Assembly: GCA_013214065.1 (NCBI GenBank)
Contig: JABSPK010000001.1
Coordinates: forward strand, 1 to 64,000
Reading direction: 5' to 3'
Length of the DNA stretch: 64,000 nucleotides
Origin: Flavobacteriaceae bacterium
GTDB lineage: Bacteria; Bacteroidota; Bacteroidia; Flavobacteriales; Flavobacteriaceae
Both the position numbers and the translations under genes were made by a program. The notes beneath the pieces are model-generated. The model was not told the origin of the DNA, made no database searches, and saw nothing but the letters and a program-made list of their open reading frames with translations. This document shows positions 17,078 through 25,705 of the stretch, in pieces (position 1 is the first letter of the stretch; every line of letters starts with the position of its first letter).

Positions 17078-18415
17078 ATGAAAACCTCGAAGAACATTCC
17101 GATATCAAAGTTGCAACGGACTTCAAAACTGATGAAGACCGGAGCGAAGGTCGGGGTGAACTACCTAAAATATTACGGCGACAAAATCGTGAATTCCGAA
17201 GCCGATGCCAAAGAAAGGCTCAACAAGAACAACGCCAACGACATTTACGATAGCTTGAAGACCTTGAAAGGCAGTGCCTTGAAAATGGCGCAGATGATGA
17301 GTATGGAAAAGAACATCATGCCCAAGGCTTTTGTCGATAAATTCTCCTTGTCGCAGTTTTCGGTACCGCCCCTTTCGGCGCCATTGGTCTTAAAGACCTT
17401 CAAGAAGTCGTTCGGGAAGTTACCCCATGAACTTTTCGATCGTTTTGAGACCGAGGCGATCAATGCCGCGAGTATCGGACAGGTACACCGAGCCGAAAAA
17501 AACGGCAAGACCCTGGCCGTGAAAATCCAGTACCCGGGGGTGGCCCAAAGCATACAATCCGATTTGGCCATTGTCAAACCCGTGGCCATGAAGATGTTCA
17601 ACATCAAGGGGGAGCATTCTGAAAAATATTTCAAAGAGGTCGAGAACAAATTGTCTGAAGAGACCAACTATGTGCTTGAATTGGCGCAGAGTCAAGAGGT
17701 GACCGCTTCTTGTGGGCATATTCAGAACCTGCGGTTTCCAACCTACTACCCCGAGTATTCCTCGACCGAGATCATCACCATGGATTGGATGCATGGGGTA
17801 CACCTTTCCGAATTCATCCAACGCAATACCGATCAAGCCGCGGCCAATGCCGTAGGGCAGACGCTATGGGACTTTTACATGTACCAATTGCATGTGCTGC
17901 ATAAAGTGCACGCCGACCCGCATCCGGGCAATTTCCTGGTCTCCGATAAGAACGAGGTCATCGCCCTTGATTTTGGTTGCATGAAGGAAATCCCCGTAGA
18001 CTTCTATACCCCGTATTTCCAGCTGTTCAAATCCGACATCATCAATGACCCGGTCAGTTTTGAAAAGAACCTCATGGCGCTAGAAGTATTGAAAAAAGAA
18101 GACACCCCTGAAGAGCATGAGTTTTTTACCGGTATGTTCCATGAGGTGCTCGAGTGCTTTACCCAACCCTTTCAAAACGAGACCTTCGATTTTTCGGACA
18201 TGACCCTGTTCGAAAAAATTTCAGAATTCGGGGAACAGTATGTGAAGCAGGCGGGACTCATGAAAATGAACGCCAATCGGGGGTCCAAACATATCATTTA
18301 TATCAATAGGACCTTTTTCGGACTTTTCAGTTTGATGTTCGATCTCAAGGCCGAGAATATCAAGATCAATAACTACACCCAGCTGATCCCTGCAGGAGTC
18401 GGACTCGGTGCGTAA
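17078..18415 (+). CDS. ABC1/UbiB-family atypical kinase
   Basis: 445 residues from the ATG at 17078, 7 nt after the TetR stop. Family signatures: the N-terminal KxGQ-type motif in variant form K-M-A-Q (LKGSALKMAQMMS), the Ala-rich loop AINAASIGQVHRA, the lysine of AVKIQYPG, the catalytic ADPHPGNFLV and metal-binding LDFGCMKE. ABC1 proteins are atypical ATPases/kinases that act on isoprenoid or other membrane lipids; in plants several sit on plastoglobules, lipid droplets of the plastid. Its place between a TetR gene and a wax ester/TAG synthase suggests a role in droplet lipid handling rather than ubiquinone synthesis, since Flavobacteriia use menaquinone. Confidence 0.85.
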   Translation: MKTSKNIPISKLQRTSKLMKTGAKVGVNYLKYYGDKIVNSEADAKERLNKNNANDIYDSLKTLKGSALKMAQMMSMEKNIMPKAFVDKFSLSQFSVPPLSAPLVLKTFKKSFGKLPHELFDRFETEAINAASIGQVHRAEKNGKTLAVKIQYPGVAQSIQSDLAIVKPVAMKMFNIKGEHSEKYFKEVENKLSEETNYVLELAQSQEVTASCGHIQNLRFPTYYPEYSSTEIITMDWMHGVHLSEFIQRNTDQAAANAVGQTLWDFYMYQLHVLHKVHADPHPGNFLVSDKNEVIALDFGCMKEIPVDFYTPYFQLFKSDIINDPVSFEKNLMALEVLKKEDTPEEHEFFTGMFHEVLECFTQPFQNETFDFSDMTLFEKISEFGEQYVKQAGLMKMNANRGSKHIIYINRTFFGLFSLMFDLKAENIKINNYTQLIPAGVGLGA

Positions 18416-18429
18416 CACTACCCAGAACC

Positions 18430-20274
18430 ATGGCATCAAAAATCGAAGACTTTAAAGACATCGCCCAAGAAGTATTGGATGGCAAGTTCAAACAGATCTC
18501 AGGCTATGATGCGGCCTTCCTATACGCGGAATCGCCCACCAGTCCGATGCATATCGCCACCTTGGTCATTGTCGAAGGTTCTTTGGAATTCAAGGATTTC
18601 AAGAACATCGTCGCTTCCAAACTGCATATGATGCCCAAGTTCAGGCAGCGGTTGTTACACGTACCCATGGATCTGGACTATCCATACTGGGTCGATGATC
18701 CGAACTTCGAATTGGACCTGCACCTCCACCGGATGAAACTGGCCGATCCGTCGAACTGGGAATCGTTACGTCGCACCACCTCCCGGATCTTCAGCGCCCC
18801 TTTGGACCTGCGCAGACCGCTTTGGTCGATCCACTTCATCGAGGGCATTGACGAGATCCCCCAAATCCCGAAAGGATCCGTGGCCATTGTGAGCAAGGTG
18901 CACCACGTGATGATCGATGGCAATTCAGGGGTCGGACTAATGGGTATTTTGTTCGATACGGATAGTAAGGTAAAGCCCATCGACAAATCGAAGATCAAGA
19001 AATTCGAACCCGACCCGCTACCCGATGACCTTAGTTTGCTGATCAAAAGCGGCTATGGCTTTTTAAAGAACCCCTTTAAGCTACCCAAAACCCTGGCCGA
19101 GACCGCCATGGCGTTCCTACGCACCCGGGCTTCGAAAACCCTGAGCATCCAGAAAGAATTCGCTACGGCCCGATACCCCGTACCGATTACCATATTCAAC
19201 GGCAACGTTTCGCCGAAAAGGACTTGGGGCACGGCCATCCTTTCTTTCGACCGCGTGAACGGGCTTAGAAAACGAATGGGGGTCAGTATCAATGACCTCA
19301 TCCTGGCCATTTGTGCCGGGGCGATCCGACGGTATTTGAAAGAGAAGGAAAAGCTGCCCTTGCAACCCTTGGTAGCCAACGTACCCATATCGATTCGCGC
19401 CAAAGACGACAAAACACACAACAACCAGATCGCCAATATGATGATCCAATTGGCGACGCATATCGAAGACCCTTTGGAACGCCTTGAATACATTCAAGAG
19501 CAGACCATGTTGGGCAAGGCACGCCACAAGACCATGGGGGCCAAGACCCTTTCGAAGATGGCAAACGCCGTACCCTTCGGGTTGGCCAATCTAGCGGCGG
19601 GGCTGTACAGCAAGTACAACATCAAAGACCTGCACCGTCCCCCTTTCAATGTGACCATCACCAACGTGCCCGGACCCTCGAAATTGCTTTACCTCAATGG
19701 GCATAAGGTGGTCTCCATTTTCGGGCTCACCCCGGTAGTCGACGGTTTCGGATTGATCATTGCGGCGTTCAGCTACAATGGTTTGATCAGCATCACGACG
19801 ACTTCGGATGCGCGGACCATGCCCGATGCGTATTTGTTCTCAAGGTATATCAGGGAATCGGCCAACGAATTGGAAGCATTGATCTTGAACGCCCACAAAA
19901 AGAAAGGGACCGAAAAGCCCGAGGTCAAGCAAAAAAGCGAAAGCACCGTGTTCTTCAATGCCTTGAAACGCTATCTGAAGAAACATCCGGAACTAGCGAA
20001 AAAATACAAAGGGGTGTTCCACATCAATGTGGATATGGGCTCGAGCAGCGAATCTTGGGAAATCGATCTGACCAAAGCAACCCCTTCGGTCAAAAAGGCG
20101 ACCGTTCTGGAACCGAAAACCGTTTTGGAAATCGAGGATGAAAACCTCTACGCCCTTTACAAGAAAAAGCTGCTCTTCGACGAATTGAAGATCCAACAGC
20201 GCCTAAAATTGACCGGTACGGTAGCGAACAAACGCAAAATCAGCCAATTGGTCAAAACTTTTTTGGACCGATAA
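18430..20274 (+). CDS. wax ester synthase/diacylglycerol acyltransferase fused to SCP2 domain
   Basis: 614 residues. Residues ~20-480 are a WS/DGAT (tgs/AtfA family) enzyme: substrate-side SPMHIA, the catalytic H-H-x-x-x-D-G at H158-D163 (HHVMIDGNSG), NVPGP and a C-terminal DUF1298-type region. It would transfer acyl-CoA to diacylglycerol or fatty alcohol, making TAG or wax ester. Standard members are about 450-480 residues. Here a further ~115 residues (about 500-614) look like an SCP2 sterol-carrier domain (WEIDLTKATPSVKK, NLYALYKKKLLFDELKIQ, LKLTGTVANKRK), a lipid-binding pocket. Such a fusion could feed or hold hydrophobic substrate. Strong call for the enzyme, moderate for the SCP2 part. 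Confidence 0.88.
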   Translation: MASKIEDFKDIAQEVLDGKFKQISGYDAAFLYAESPTSPMHIATLVIVEGSLEFKDFKNIVASKLHMMPKFRQRLLHVPMDLDYPYWVDDPNFELDLHLHRMKLADPSNWESLRRTTSRIFSAPLDLRRPLWSIHFIEGIDEIPQIPKGSVAIVSKVHHVMIDGNSGVGLMGILFDTDSKVKPIDKSKIKKFEPDPLPDDLSLLIKSGYGFLKNPFKLPKTLAETAMAFLRTRASKTLSIQKEFATARYPVPITIFNGNVSPKRTWGTAILSFDRVNGLRKRMGVSINDLILAICAGAIRRYLKEKEKLPLQPLVANVPISIRAKDDKTHNNQIANMMIQLATHIEDPLERLEYIQEQTMLGKARHKTMGAKTLSKMANAVPFGLANLAAGLYSKYNIKDLHRPPFNVTITNVPGPSKLLYLNGHKVVSIFGLTPVVDGFGLIIAAFSYNGLISITTTSDARTMPDAYLFSRYIRESANELEALILNAHKKKGTEKPEVKQKSESTVFFNALKRYLKKHPELAKKYKGVFHINVDMGSSSESWEIDLTKATPSVKKATVLEPKTVLEIEDENLYALYKKKLLFDELKIQQRLKLTGTVANKRKISQLVKTFLDR

Positions 20275-20305
20275 TCGCTTAGGCCTAGCCATTGAAAACG
20301 CCCGA

Positions 20306-21250
20306 ATGAGCTCAAAAACACAGTATAAGACCCATACCTTGACCGCAAAAGACGGCGAACCCATCTGTTACTACAAATGGGAACACCAGGCTACGGGAAA
20401 ACAACGTGGGATCATACAGATCGCCCACGGTATCGGCGAACATGCCGCCCGCTATGACAGCATCGCCCAACGCTTGCAACGCGAGGGCTTTACGGTATAT
20501 GCGAATGACCATAGGGCCCACGGAAGAACGGCAGAGATCAACCGACTCTATGGCTATTATAAGGGCAACGATTATTTCGAGGATGTGGTCGAAGACATGC
20601 ACCAATTGACCCAATTGATGCGCAGCGAACATCCTGAAGGTCCGTATGTCCTTTTTGGACATAGCATGGGTTCGTTATTGAGCCGCAAATACGTGCTCCG
20701 CTACGGCGATGGTATCGACGCCCTGATCCTTTCGGGTACGGCGAATTTCATCAAAGGGCTGGGCCACTTCGGTTTGGCCAGTACCAAACTCGTCAGTATG
20801 TTCAGGGGGCGTGAACGAAGCAATGAGACCTTACGGGCCTTTTTCTTCGATGAATTCAATAAGAAATTCAAACCCAATAGAACCAAGTTGGACTGGATCA
20901 GCAGCGATGAAAAGGCCGTCGATACCTTTGAGGCCGACCCGTATCGCATCGAAAACTTCTCCATCGGTATTTTGGCCGACATCCTGACCAACTCCAAAGA
21001 GCTGAACAAGACCGCTGCTTTCGCCGATACTCCTGACACCCTGCCCATCCTGATTTTTTCGGGGGATGAAGATCCCGTTGGCGAAATGGGAAAAGGGGTG
21101 ACCAAAGTGGCTGAAAATTATAAGAGGAACGGCAATACCGATCTTACCTTCAACCTATACGAAGGAGGACGGCATGAGATGCTGAACGAAACCAATAGCG
21201 CTATAGTCGAAGAAGACATCGTGACCTGGTTGCATGCCCATATTCCATGA
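20306..21250 (+). CDS. alpha/beta hydrolase, monoacylglycerol lipase-like
   Basis: 314 residues, no signal peptide. Motifs of the monoglyceride lipase group: HGIGEHAARY near the oxyanion site, YANDHRAHGRT, nucleophile elbow G-H-S-M-G with S120, acid in FSGDEDPVG, and the final His in GGRHEMLNE. Members hydrolyse monoacylglycerols or lysophospholipids. It follows the TAG/wax ester synthase by 31 nt, so it likely mobilises or edits the stored lipid. Confidence 0.85.
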   Translation: MSSKTQYKTHTLTAKDGEPICYYKWEHQATGKQRGIIQIAHGIGEHAARYDSIAQRLQREGFTVYANDHRAHGRTAEINRLYGYYKGNDYFEDVVEDMHQLTQLMRSEHPEGPYVLFGHSMGSLLSRKYVLRYGDGIDALILSGTANFIKGLGHFGLASTKLVSMFRGRERSNETLRAFFFDEFNKKFKPNRTKLDWISSDEKAVDTFEADPYRIENFSIGILADILTNSKELNKTAAFADTPDTLPILIFSGDEDPVGEMGKGVTKVAENYKRNGNTDLTFNLYEGGRHEMLNETNSAIVEEDIVTWLHAHIP

Positions 21251-21254
21251 TATC

Positions 21255-22412
21255 ATGAAAGAGAAAGCGAATTTATACCAGGCCTTTATCAACCTCATGG
21301 CTTCCATCGGAAAACGAAAGGGCCTGACGAAAACGAACATCAAAAAAGTCCTGGTCAAGAAATTGGAACCCCATCCTGAATATAAGGCGATCCGACCTTT
21401 GATCGATACGGTCGAGGTCGACCCCGAAGCCATGGATGGGCAATTGGAAGCCTGCATTCGACTTTGTGATGAACTAGGTCCGAGCCGCGAGTATTTCACA
21501 CTCATCACCCTGTTCGGGTCCATTGCAGGGGCCTACGCTCAAAATGGGGATGCCACCGCCGATGAAAGTATAGCCACCTACCTCGAAAAGTTTAAGAACG
21601 AAATCGCCGCGATCAACCAAAAAATACCACAGCCGCCGCTATTCAACATGCTTTTGGAAGGACGATCCCTGGTCGAATGGACCTCGATCTATGCCATTTA
21701 CCCTTTCATTCCTAAACGGATCAAAGGTGAAGGTCGGCCGGTCTTATTGATCCCACCTTATTTGGGTGACGACTATTCGACCTCCTTCGTGCGTCGCTAT
21801 CTGGCCTCTTTAGGCTACAAGACGTACAAATGGGAACAGGGGTTCAACTTGGTAAAATCGCATTACATTCCGAGATTGGAGGAAAAATTGGATGACATCT
21901 ATCGCATCCATGGGGAGAAGGTCAGCATCGTCGGTTGGAGCGGAGGCGGCATCTTTGCCAAGATCATGGCGAACCGCCATCCGAAACAAGTTGAACAGAT
22001 TATTACGATCGGTTCACCGGTATGGGGGGTGATGGATATGAAGACCCCCGTTAACGGTATTCTGGAATTCTTTAGGGGCAAGTCACTCAAGGAACGCAAC
22101 AAACGCTTCATCGAAGAGCTCGAACCCATTCCGAACGTACCGATTACCTGCATTTATACGAAAACGGATGGTCTGCTGCCTTGGAAACATTGCATGGAGG
22201 CCGAAAGCTACCGCGATGACATCAAGAATATCGAAGTCTACGGGAGTCATTCCGGACTAGGGGCCAACGTCAGTGTCATTCTGATTACCGCCAACGCCTT
22301 GAACGCGAACATCAAGGGCAAGACCATTAAGGACAATACCTCGAACATCGAGCGGATCCTCTACCCTTTTTATTGGAACAAGAAAAAAAGAAGTTTGTTT
22401 TTCTTAAATTAG
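21255..22412 (+). CDS. alpha/beta hydrolase with helical N-terminal domain
   Basis: 385 residues from the ATG at 21255, 4 nt after the previous stop (an ATG at 21234 would overlap it). Residues ~1-130 are helical and unassigned. Residues ~150-345 are an alpha/beta hydrolase: PVLLIPPYLGDDYST, elbow G-W-S-G-G with S229, acid in YTKTDGLLPW and His in GSHSGLG. The opening and the elbow resemble PhaC-like and triacylglycerol-esterase folds, but PHA synthase has Cys as nucleophile and this has Ser, so a lipase or esterase is more likely. A substrate in the storage lipid pathway is inferred. Confidence 0.75.
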   Translation: MKEKANLYQAFINLMASIGKRKGLTKTNIKKVLVKKLEPHPEYKAIRPLIDTVEVDPEAMDGQLEACIRLCDELGPSREYFTLITLFGSIAGAYAQNGDATADESIATYLEKFKNEIAAINQKIPQPPLFNMLLEGRSLVEWTSIYAIYPFIPKRIKGEGRPVLLIPPYLGDDYSTSFVRRYLASLGYKTYKWEQGFNLVKSHYIPRLEEKLDDIYRIHGEKVSIVGWSGGGIFAKIMANRHPKQVEQIITIGSPVWGVMDMKTPVNGILEFFRGKSLKERNKRFIEELEPIPNVPITCIYTKTDGLLPWKHCMEAESYRDDIKNIEVYGSHSGLGANVSVILITANALNANIKGKTIKDNTSNIERILYPFYWNKKKRSLFFLN

Positions 22413-22427
22413 GAATCGCCCGGCACC

Positions 22428-25400
22428 ATGGAAGAACTCATCAACAATGAAAAATTTCAGGAAGCGCTAAAGCAGACCGCTAAAGCGCATGATCTGGATT
22501 TGTCCGAAGTCCAAAAAGAAGCGGCCGAATACATTAAGGAGCTCTATGCCGAACAGCATCCCGTGGCCAAAATGGCCTCGGTCAGGGGTTTCGACTACAT
22601 CCTGTCCCGGGCGTATAGCGAAAAGATAGACGTCGACCCTAGGGGCATCAAAAAGTTGATGAAATTGATGCGGCGGCATTCCGTGGCCTTCATCATGACC
22701 CATAAGACCTATTTGGATACCCTAGTGCTCATTTCGACCTTGGCCCGCTATGGCATGCCCGTGCCCTATTCCTTCGGGGGCATCAATCTGGCATTCCCCG
22801 GATTGAAACAACTGGGCAAGAACGCCGGCCTTATCTTCATCCGAAGAAGTTTTAAGGACAATCCGGTCTACAAGGTCGCCCTTAGACACTGCATCGCCAC
22901 GATCATCGACAAAGGGGAACACTTGACTTGGAATATCGAAGGCACCCGCTCGCGTACCGGTAAGATCCTGCATCCGCAAATGGGCATCCTGAAATACATC
23001 ATGGATGCCGAAAAAGAGAGTGCGCGCGACATCAAATACGTACCGGTTTCCATCGTGTACGACCTCATTCCCGATGTGAAGGAAATGACCGAACAGGCCA
23101 AAGGAGCCAAAAAGAAATCGGAAAACCTGGCCGAAGGGGTCAAATACATCCGCAGTCTCGGAAGTGATTATGGGCGCGCGGCCATTCGGTTCGGAGACCC
23201 GGTCGAAATCGACGAGACCCATAATGTAGTCGTTCCCGAACTTGAAGAAGACACCTACAAGAACAGAAATTCACTTCCGTTCTTCGCCTTCGACCTGATC
23301 AATCAAATGTCAAGGATCACCCCGGTTTCGACCGTCTCCCTGATTTGCAACGTACTGCTGAACGATTTTGCCCAGACCAAAAAGGAAATCGAGTTCAAGG
23401 TCAAAAAGTTGATGGAATATATCGGCAAGAAACAACAAGACGCCTTGATGGACCGCGGCAATCCGATCGCTGTCAGTGTACAAAAGGGGTTGAACTTGCT
23501 GCAAGGGGCCAATATCATCCAGAAAAGCAGGGCGGGCCAAAAGGCGCAATACAGCATCGTTTCGTCCGAATACCTTCCAGCCACTTACTACGCCAATATG
23601 GTAGCCGGCCATTTATACCTCTCGGCCTTTGTCGAGATGGCCTTGGTAAAAATCAAGGACGACACTTCTCCAAACCGCATCGTGCATTTTTGGGAAGAGA
23701 TCATGGCCCTACGGAACCTCTTTAAGTTTGAATTCTTTTATACCAATAAGGCGAAGTTCAGTGCAGAGATCGAAGAAGAACTACATCGCTTCGACAAGAA
23801 CTGGCGGGAGATCCTAGGAGATCCCAAAAAGGATGTCACCGACATCCTCAAAAAACAGAACCTGTTCATCTCAAGGGCTTTGTTGCTCTCTTACCTGGAG
23901 GCCGACAAGGTGGTCTGCCATACCTTGAACGCTTGGGATGAAGACGATGCGTTCAACAAAGATGAATTCTTGGAACTCTGTATGTTCAAAGGAAAGGAAT
24001 TGCATTGGCAAAGTCGCATCACACGGCTTGATAGCGTTTCCCGTCCGTTCTTGAGCAACGCCTATCGCTTTGCGGAGAATGCCGGCCTGGGTATCGGGCA
24101 ACAAAAAACCAACAGCAAAGGCTTGCAGGAATGGATGCAGCAATTGGATGACCTTACCGCAAGGTTGGCCTACCTCAAGGAAATCGAGGTGGCCCCTACA
24201 GCCAGGAGTTTGGAGTCGATCGCTGCGAAAAACCTATTGGTGCCCGAAGCCAAGGATCCAAAAGCAAACCGTAAATCGGCCCAAGAGGAAGAAGGGCCGC
24301 ATATCACAGCATATTTCGATCTCGATCGCACCTTGATCAATGACTTTTCAGCCAAGCGCTTTATGCGTACCCGGCTTTTCAGTGGGGAGACCACCGCTAA
24401 GGAGTACCTGACCCAATTCATGACGGCCCTGGTCTTTTCGTTCGGCAACCGTGATTTCGAAGTGCTGACCAAATTAGCGGCCATGGGTGTTAAAGGGATT
24501 CCTGAAAAAATCTTCGTGGATTTGGGGCAAGAGGTATTCGAAGAGTATTTGATGCCGACCATTTACCCAGAAGCCCGTGAACTGATCAAAAAACATGCTG
24601 AAAAAGGCCACCGTATCGTCATCATCTCGGCAGCCACCTCCTACCAAATCATGCCGATAGCCAAGGAATTGGGTATTGAAGAGGTATACAGTACCCGTTT
24701 GGAAGTCCAAAATGGGAAATTCACCGGACGCATTTCCGAGATGTGTTGGGGGGAAGGAAAGGCCCGTGCGGCACGGACCTTTGCCAAAAAGAACGACATC
24801 GATTTGACGAAGAGCTATTTCTATTCGGACAGTTTCGACGACTACCCGCTATTCAAGATCGTCGGGAACCCCGTGGCCACCAATCCGGATAACGCCTTGT
24901 CACAAGTCGCTTTTGAAAACGATTGGCCCATACTTCGGTTCGAGGAACCACGGCAGAAACCAGTGGTCAACGGTCTCCGAACCAGTTTGGCCATTGCGAG
25001 CATCTATCCTTCCGCTTTCAGGGGGGCCGTAAAAGGACTGATGACACTATCACAGCGCGAAGCCGCCAATACGACCTTTAAAAGTATCGGTGACCTGGCC
25101 ACCCGTGCGGCGGGATTACAAATTTCCGTGAAGGGCAAACACAACCTGACCGATTTCAGACCAGCGGTATTCTGCTTTAACCATCAAAGTGCGGCCGATT
25201 TCTTTATCATCATCAAGCTGTTGCGCAATGATTTCACCGGCATTGCCAAGAAAGAACTGGAGAAGACCCCCATCGGTCCGATCTTTAAGGCCTTGGGCGC
25301 CATTTATATCGACCGCAGCAACAAGGCCAAGGCCATAGAGGCCATGAAACCGGCCGTAGAAGCACTGAAAGACGGCATTTCGGTCGCCATTGCCCCAGAG

Positions 25401-25661
25401 GGGACCCGAAGCGGCACCGCCCAATTGGGCCCGTTCAAAAAAGGGGCGTTCCATCTGGCCATGCAAGCCGGGGTGCCCATCATCCCCATCGTAATCAAAA
25501 ATGCCTACCAAGCGGTAAAAAAAGGAACGGTCATGTTGCGCCCGACCCATATCGAAGTCGTCGTACTCGACCCGGTCGACACCGGACTCTGGAAAAAGAA
25601 GCACATCGACCAGCACGTCGAAGAGGTTAGAAACCTGTTCGTCGCCGAACTGAATAACTGA
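22428..25661 (+). CDS. trifunctional PlsB-like / HAD-IB / PlsC-like acyltransferase fusion
   Basis: 1077 residues with three enzyme domains. N-terminal (~80-330) is a PlsB-type glycerol-3-phosphate acyltransferase: H92-K-T-Y-L-D97 (HxxxxD) and E171-G-T-R-S-R-T-G-K. The middle (~620-820) is a HAD-IB phosphatase with D631-L-D633-R-T, ISAAT and DSFDDYPL. The C-terminal part (~890-1070) is PlsC-like: NHQSAAD at H919-D924 and PEGTRSG with E991. If all are active it could take glycerol-3-phosphate to phosphatidate and perhaps to diacylglycerol, although HAD-IB domains fused to PlsC have no settled substrate. In Mycobacterium, plsB2, a HAD-PlsC fusion, a WS/DGAT and a lipase are separate neighbours; here the first two are one chain. 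Confidence 0.88.
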   Translation: MEELINNEKFQEALKQTAKAHDLDLSEVQKEAAEYIKELYAEQHPVAKMASVRGFDYILSRAYSEKIDVDPRGIKKLMKLMRRHSVAFIMTHKTYLDTLVLISTLARYGMPVPYSFGGINLAFPGLKQLGKNAGLIFIRRSFKDNPVYKVALRHCIATIIDKGEHLTWNIEGTRSRTGKILHPQMGILKYIMDAEKESARDIKYVPVSIVYDLIPDVKEMTEQAKGAKKKSENLAEGVKYIRSLGSDYGRAAIRFGDPVEIDETHNVVVPELEEDTYKNRNSLPFFAFDLINQMSRITPVSTVSLICNVLLNDFAQTKKEIEFKVKKLMEYIGKKQQDALMDRGNPIAVSVQKGLNLLQGANIIQKSRAGQKAQYSIVSSEYLPATYYANMVAGHLYLSAFVEMALVKIKDDTSPNRIVHFWEEIMALRNLFKFEFFYTNKAKFSAEIEEELHRFDKNWREILGDPKKDVTDILKKQNLFISRALLLSYLEADKVVCHTLNAWDEDDAFNKDEFLELCMFKGKELHWQSRITRLDSVSRPFLSNAYRFAENAGLGIGQQKTNSKGLQEWMQQLDDLTARLAYLKEIEVAPTARSLESIAAKNLLVPEAKDPKANRKSAQEEEGPHITAYFDLDRTLINDFSAKRFMRTRLFSGETTAKEYLTQFMTALVFSFGNRDFEVLTKLAAMGVKGIPEKIFVDLGQEVFEEYLMPTIYPEARELIKKHAEKGHRIVIISAATSYQIMPIAKELGIEEVYSTRLEVQNGKFTGRISEMCWGEGKARAARTFAKKNDIDLTKSYFYSDSFDDYPLFKIVGNPVATNPDNALSQVAFENDWPILRFEEPRQKPVVNGLRTSLAIASIYPSAFRGAVKGLMTLSQREAANTTFKSIGDLATRAAGLQISVKGKHNLTDFRPAVFCFNHQSAADFFIIIKLLRNDFTGIAKKELEKTPIGPIFKALGAIYIDRSNKAKAIEAMKPAVEALKDGISVAIAPEGTRSGTAQLGPFKKGAFHLAMQAGVPIIPIVIKNAYQAVKKGTVMLRPTHIEVVVLDPVDTGLWKKKHIDQHVEEVRNLFVAELNN

Positions 25662-25705
25662 TCGGGGCAATTCATTTAGAGCGGCCCTGACCAAAATACA
25701 CGACC

